NCBI GenBank assembly: GCA_947623455.1
Contig: OX392532.1
Span: 50,843,058-50,907,057, forward strand
Direction of reading: 5' to 3'
Length of the DNA stretch: 64,000 nucleotides
From: Mimachlamys varia
Lineage: Eukaryota; Mollusca; Bivalvia; Pectinida; Pectinidae
Of the stretch, positions 58,311-64,000 are shown one piece after another. A program made the position numbers and the translations under genes. The notes below the pieces were generated by a model. That model worked only from the letters and a program-made list of their open reading frames with translations, was not told the origin of the DNA and did not search any database. Every line of letters begins with the position of its first letter. Position 1 is the stretch's first letter.

Positions 58311-58810
58311 TTAAAATTCGACTGTTTCTTATTCTAAATTGTAAAGGTGTTATTCTCGTGTGTCTACAATCAATAGAGTATGGGTTTTCACCAGAGGTCT
58401 TTGTCACACGTACAATTCCGCCTAAACATTGTGATATGTTCCTGTAACCTTCAGACGGTCCTGGTGGTATAACTGACTAATCCGTGAAAGGCATGATGTG
58501 CTGGCACATTGGCGAAAGAAGTAGAACCAATACCTCGTACAGTACTGCCAATGACGAGGTTGAAATGTATGGTGCCTGCCAGACGAGATAAGTTGCATGG
58601 GATTCCGTGGTCAACCTCTATTTACGACTTTAAGATTGCTCACAATTGTAGGGGATAGAGAGGTAAAGGCTGGTAGGAACAACGAAGATAGCAGCCAACT
58701 GGATAAAGGGGGAAGCGGAGAGCCAAAACACTGAAGATCAAGAGATGTAATTGATGGTGCAAAATGTTGTTGTAACATTACACCAGCAAGCTGTTTTCCC
58801 AATAAGCTAG
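58311..58810. other. no recognisable gene
   Basis: Anonymous sequence leading into the 33-bp minisatellite. A 78-codon minus-strand frame at 58611-58847 has no recognised domain. Confidence 0.4.
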
Positions 58811-59799
58811 TGCAACAGCCGCCCAATAACTGGTTAGGGCTGACCAACAGCCGCCCAATACCTGGTTAGGGCTGACCAACAGCCACCCAATACATGGTTA
58901 GGGCTGATCAACAGCTGCCCAATACCTGATTAGGGCTGACCAACAGCCGCCCAATACTTGGCTAGCTGACCAACAGCCGCCCAATACCTGGCTAGGGCTG
59001 ACCAAGAGCTGCCCAATACCTGGCTAGGGCTGACCAACAGCTGCCAAATTCCTGATTAGGGCTGACCAACAGCTGCCCAATACCTGGTTAGGGCTGACCA
59101 ACAGCCGCCCAATACCTGGCTAGGGCTGACCAACAGCCGCCCAATACCTGGCTAGGGCTGACCAACAGCCGCCCAATACCTGGCTAGGGCTGACCAACAG
59201 CCGCCCAATACCTGGCTAGGGCTGACCAACAGCCGCCCAATACCTGGCTAGGGCTGACCAACAGCTGCCCAATAACTGGCTAGGGCGGACCAACAGCCGC
59301 CCAATACCTAGCTAGGGCTGACCAACAGCCGCCCAATACCTTGCTAGGGCTGACCAACAGCTGCCCAATAACTGGCTAGGGCTGACCAACAGTCGCCAAA
59401 TACCTGGCTAGCGCTGACCAACAGCCGCCCAATACCTGGCTAGGGCTGACCAACTGCCGCTCAATTTCTGGCTAGGGCTGACTAACAGCCACCCATATCT
59501 GGCTAAGGCTGACCAACAGCTGCCCAATTCCTGGTTAGAGCTGACCAACAGCCGCCCAATACCTGGTTAGGGCTGACCAACTGCCGCTCAATTCCTGGCT
59601 AGGGCTGACTAACAGCCACCCATATCTGGCTAAGGCTGACCAACAGCTGCCTAATTCCTGGTTAGAGCTGACCAACAGCCGCCCAATATCTGGTTAGGGC
59701 TGACCAACAACCACCCAGTTCCTGGTTAGGGCTGACCAAAAGCCGCCCAATTCCTGGCTAGGGCTGACCAACAGCCGCCCAATTCCTAGCTAGGGCTGA
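58811..59799. repeat. 33-bp minisatellite, left part
   Basis: About 30 units share GCTGACCAACAGCCGCCCAA and TACCTGGCTAGG. It is interrupted at 59799 by the TIR element and resumes at 61617. Confidence 0.97.
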
Positions 59800-61616
59800 T
59801 AGTCCAGTCATTTTAGCAAAGAAACAGGCCTTACCTCAAACTAATTGCAAAAGAATTAATTTTTTGGTTTTTGGAATGGTTATCATTTGTACAATAACAG
59901 GAAAAAAGTCTACAACGATCAAAATTTGGGAAATTAATTGTTTAGCCATTTTTATGGTCCAGAAACAAGAAAAATTACATATATGACAGTTTTTGAAGTG
60001 AAATATTTAGCTATTTTACAATAATTAACATATGAAATGAATTGTATAGGAAGACCAAATTGAGTAGAGCTCAGAATAACCAAAATTTGTCACCAAAAGC
60101 AATCTATCAACGATTAAATCAACTATCAAAATGGCTATTTTTTTTGTTTAATTTAACAAAATTGACGTTTTTGCTCATTTTGAATGGAAAAGATAAAAAT
60201 ATCTGACTCTAAACAAACTTAATCTACACTTAGTTGCTGAAACAAAAACACATTAACTAATTTTAATTAATAAAAATTGGTATATTTTTATGTAAACAAA
60301 TAATATGACACTTCTTAATTGACCAGTTGAACCAATTTGGTGTTATTTCATGCCTACATGAACAATATCCGTATTTCTCTAACAAATGTTTTGATAAAAA
60401 GAAAAGCAAAAGCTTCCAATCAGTTCATATCCTTTTGTGTATTGTTTATATTGTTAAGAAACAATAAATTTGGCAAGTTCTCTCAAAAAGTATATTCAAT
60501 AACTGGCGGTAAAAACTTCAATTCGTGCATTTTTGCCTGAACACTACAAAAATGGCAAAGTCCATCAATATGAACAACATAAATCATATTTTTTCGAATA
60601 TGTCTTGTCCGATTTGAATTTAATTTTGCCAATGGAACCACCATAAAACTTATGATTTCATGAGATTAATTTGAAGTTAAAGATTCCTTTACTTTAGTAT
60701 TTTCATTAAAAATTAAGTATCCTACCATTCATTTCCATTATCAGAATATGAAAAATCAATTTATTAAAGTTGACATCAATCATAAATTTAAATTTACTTT
60801 TATCCAGAAGGCTACGTCATGGTGGTAATCACTGCCAAATTATTTCAAAATCCAGCAAAAAACAAGAATATATTCACAATTTTGTTGATGAAAAACGTGG
60901 ACTTAGCCAATTTTAGTGGTCAAGTCAAATTTGCACCAAATGTGGTTTTCATCTACCTAATTTCAAGTAATATAATGGAGGTATCTTGTCAAATGTTTTA
61001 TTTTTTGTTGCATAGAAAATAATTTAATGCACATTTCAGCATATGCTGAAGGTATTTAAGAAATATTGTTCACATAAATCGATGAATCATTTAATTTTAT
61101 TTAAAATCAGCTTCAAATCAGACCAACAGACAAACTTTGAGCAGCCATATAATTTAAAAGGTGTAAGTTAAATATATCATTTTCTGAAATTTGAATAAGC
61201 AAACTATATGTGAATACATTCTCATAAAACAGGAATCAATAGTGACGTTGATTGATTGAGTAATTTGTCTTAAAAATCCAACACAAGCTGAAATATTGAT
61301 AAATTAACAACATTTTAGTGATTTTCACGATGTCATATTTTTTTTCGTAAAACCATTCAAACTGTTTTGTTATTGATTTTGTGTAGTACAACAAACAGGC
61401 TTGTCATACAATGCTTTTTAGTTATCCTGTATTACACCTGTTGATATTTGGGTTAAAAAATGGTCCATCAAGTAATTTTTTATATTTTTCCGATTTTTTA
61501 GGGGTAGAAAAAACTATTTTCCCCAATTTTGATTAATGTAGACTTTTTTTCTTGAAAAACCAAAAATAAATTCTTTTGCAATTAGTTTGAAGTAAATTCA
61601 TAAAATGACTGGACTA
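59800..61616. mobile_element. 1817-bp TIR element inserted in the minisatellite, 3-bp TSD
   Basis: Starts TAGTCCAGTCATTTTA and ends with its inverse. The TIR continues imperfectly for about 65-70 bp (shared CAAACTAATTGCAAAAGAAT). The bases TGA lie on both sides (59797-59799 and 61617-61619), and removing the insert restores an exact repeat unit. The interior is very AT-rich with no frame over 70 codons, so it is non-autonomous or dead. The superfamily is not certain. Confidence 0.92.
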
Positions 61617-62335
61617 TGACCAACAGCCGCCCAATTCCTGGCTAGGGCTGACCAACAGCCGCCCAATACCTGGTTAGGGCTGACCAACAGCCGCCCAGTT
61701 CCTAATTCCTGGCTAGGGCTGACCAACAGCCGCCCAATTCCTGGTTAGGGCTGACCAACAGCCGCCCAATACCAGGCTAGGGCTGACCAACAGCCGCCCA
61801 ATACCTGATTAGGGCTGACCAACAGCCGCCCAATTCCTGGCTAGGGCTGACCAACAGCCGCCCAATACCTGGTTAGGGCTGACCAACAGCCGCCCAGTTC
61901 CTGGTTAGGGCTGACAAACAGCCGCCCAATTCCTGGTTAGGGCTGACCAACAGCCGCCCAATACCAGGCTAGGGCTGACCAACAGCCGCCCAATACCTAA
62001 TTAGGGCTGACCAACAGCCGCCCAATTCCTGGTTAGAGCTGACCAAGAGCCGCCCAATACCTGGTTAGGGCTGACCAACAGCCGCCCAATACCTGGTTAG
62101 GGCTGACCAACAGCCGCCCAATTCCTGGTTAGGGCTGACCAACATCCTCCCAATACCTGGTTAGGGCTGACCAACAGCCGCTCAATACCTGGTTAGGGCT
62201 GACAAACAGCCGCCCGATACCTGGTTAGGGCTGACAAACAGCCGCCCAATACCTGGTTAGGGCTGACCAACAGCCGCCCAATACCTGGCTAGGTATGACC
62301 AACAGCCGCTCAATTCCTGGTCAGAGCTGACCAAC
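61617..62335. repeat. 33-bp minisatellite, right part
   Basis: About 22 units of the same repeat as 58811-59799. Units here mostly read GGTTAGGG rather than GGCTAGGG, and a block (ending CAGTTCCTGGTTAGGG) is repeated, so the right part has homogenised separately. Confidence 0.97.
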
Positions 62336-63130
62336 CCATTCAGCGCACCTCTTAAAGAAGTCGTACATAAGCGCCGGCTATTGAGCCATTGGTTACCGTT
62401 TTGTTTAATTCCACTTTTTTTTTTTTGCTTTCTTTCTGTCATTGCTCCAGAACAACTTGTATTAATTAACTTTGAGAATGTTGAAATCGATTCATAACAG
62501 GATCAAACCTTATGTGGTCATTTCACCAAGTACGATCTGGAAAATCGCACGCGACCACGCGCGACTATAATCGTACCTCAGTTTTCCCGTAGTCGCGGAC
62601 AAAATCGCGGACGAAATCCATGTGATCTATCCGTTCATTTTCTGTATACGCTCTGTGTTCGATGTAATCTCACATGAAATTCGATGTGAACGCTCCTGCG
62701 TCCAATACGCTCTTTGGACGCTCAACAAACGCTTTACCGGCGTTTATTCACTCGATCCTAACACGAACTATGTACAAGGTGAAAGCTATGATGAGACTTG
62801 TACGAAAGTGGACAATTGTAAAGTGGTAAAGGTATATATTGTGACGAATGATGAAGAACGGAATTCAGAACGGACTACAAAAATAAATCTTCACCTGCAT
62901 GCCTTCTTGCACTAACATACAGTCCGTCGGACGGAACTATAAATGGTGGCCCGAGTGAGAATTGTCCAATCTTGCACGAAAAAGATCCCTTTGAGTCTTT
63001 CGAAGAAGAGTAGGTGTGATAACGCCGGCTCAGAGGATAGCACAATAATTTTAAATTCACAGAAATAGACCTTTATTAGCTAATTTGGCGGACATTCAAA
63101 ATCATAGATAATACCAAATTTGATAGCAAA
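62336..63130. other. no recognisable gene
   Basis: Short frames only (97 codons at 62622-62915, no domain seen). Confidence 0.4.
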
Positions 63131-63495
63131 CCCTGGGCGGCCAGGTCGGTGCGGTCGACGTTTTTTTCGGGTTTTTTTTCCTGGGAACAGACTCGTCTCA
63201 CTCTCTGTCATCTTCCATATGCGCTAAGTCATCTTGGTACGACCGGCAAACTTCCTCCATCGAATTTGTGGTAGGACAATTTTAGGCAAAGGGGTCGCCT
63301 TCAAAATTATAGCGCCCCTATGTAGGTTGGTAGGCCAGTCGACTCCTATATCCACCCTCTCAACCCATTCCCCTTGCCTTTCCTCCTACATACTTTATCC
63401 CTTCTACTCTCTTTCCTATCTTTTCTCGTCCACCGAAGGTCGCAAGGCCATGTGAGGACGTAAAACTCTCAAAATAAATAATAAATAAATAAACG
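63131..63495 (+). mobile_element. probable LINE/SINE 3' end with an (AATA)n tail
   Basis: CGCAAGGCCATGTGAGG, then ACTCTCAAAATAAATAATA… is the kind of 3' end left by a retrotransposed element. No reverse-transcriptase frame is present and I see no tRNA head. Confidence 0.5.
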
Positions 63496-63749
63496 AACTA
63501 TGTTCGACCTATTTGATCAGCTAGCCTGCATCATAGTGTCGATCTCGTGGCCGGATCTTTCTTCGCAAATACTCGACCTTAGCCGACCAGGTCCCAATCT
63601 TGGCCAATCTTTTAGATCGAGGCTCAATTTTTTCACAAGCCAAACAAAGCTACGATCTCTTTTTAGAAGGGAAGACCGTTACTCGACCATGTGCGACCAC
63701 GGAAGACCTATTCAGGACCAACCCTCGGCAGCCGTCGACTTAATGCGAC

Positions 63750-63815
63750 ATGATTTTTCGCGATTTATAAATACTGGTAATATTTTCATGTTTCGTCCGA
63801 TATGTAGTAAGTTTG
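63750..63815. repeat. fragment of the C1q upstream flank
   Basis: Matches 52270-52330 (TTCGCG, TTCATAAAT-type run, TTTCATGT, GTCCGATATG). A distant outlier of the duplicated C1q flank or of a repeat inside it. Confidence 0.5.
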
Positions 63816-63838
63816 AAGTATATATTAAAGGCCTAATA

Positions 63839-64000
63839 TACGTAACTTCAGGGAAATTTTAGTGATCCTGAAAAATTCTGAAAAAAAATCCAGTTGATAA
63901 CCATGCAAAAATAAGCCTAAAACGAAGTAACCTGAGCGGTAGCTAACAGGAAACTCTTGACAAAAAAATCCAAAGTATTGAAAGATATTCAGGTGGGGCC
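63839..64000. mobile_element. TTAA MITE, copy 7, cut by the window end
   Basis: Starts AGGCCTAATATACGTAACTT after TTAA at 63835-63838. The right end lies beyond the window. Confidence 0.9.

Overview
The window looks like nuclear DNA of a bivalve mollusc or close lophotrochozoan relative. This is inferred from content: a tandem family of secreted coiled-coil/C1q proteins with canonical GT-AG introns, an intronless Cys-loop receptor, molluscan-type tRNA-derived SINEs, many small foldback transposons, hammerhead-ribozyme relics and long minisatellites. The sequence is AT-rich and gene-poor. I see no bacterial or operon signals.

Genes. Four genes are well supported. At 23419-24684 (+) there is an uninterrupted 421-residue nicotinic-receptor-like Cys-loop channel subunit. 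At 40943-44730, 47338-48357 and 50534-52004 (all minus) there are three paralogous two-exon C1q-domain genes. Exon 1 encodes a signal peptide plus coiled coil. A phase-1 intron of 3002, 231 or 670 bp follows. Exon 2 encodes the C1q domain and is exactly 413 bp of CDS in all three. A decayed fourth coiled-coil exon lies at 49458-49680. The C1q flanks are duplicated with the genes.

Minisatellites cover about 9 kb: 48-bp units at 1-3030 (with a perfect 1440-bp higher-order repeat), 48-bp at 7922-8708, 33-38-bp at 9655-10690, 29-bp at 12679-14162, 34-bp at 21410-23405 (ending 13 bp before the receptor ATG), 22-bp at 24986-25201, and 33-bp at 58811-62335 (split by a transposon).

Mobile DNA fills most of the rest. 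A TTAA-flanked MITE family has seven copies. Large foldbacks lie at 16028-16773 and 16942-18649. A tandem segmental duplication spans 29880-35760. Several SINE families are present, one nested in another with an 11-bp target-site duplication. A YIDD reverse-transcriptase family has three dead copies. A 5'-truncated jockey/CR1-like LINE (53471-55781) sits inside one of those copies with a 14-bp duplication, and carries two further foldback insertions. A 1817-bp TIR element sits in the 33-bp minisatellite with a 3-bp duplication. Four relics of a type I hammerhead ribozyme lie at 52.5-58.3 kb.

Reading the window as a whole: it is a repeat-rich segment in which a small immune-type lectin-like family has expanded by tandem duplication. 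Transposon insertions and segmental copying mark the relative order of events. All functional statements are by family resemblance read by eye; no search was run.
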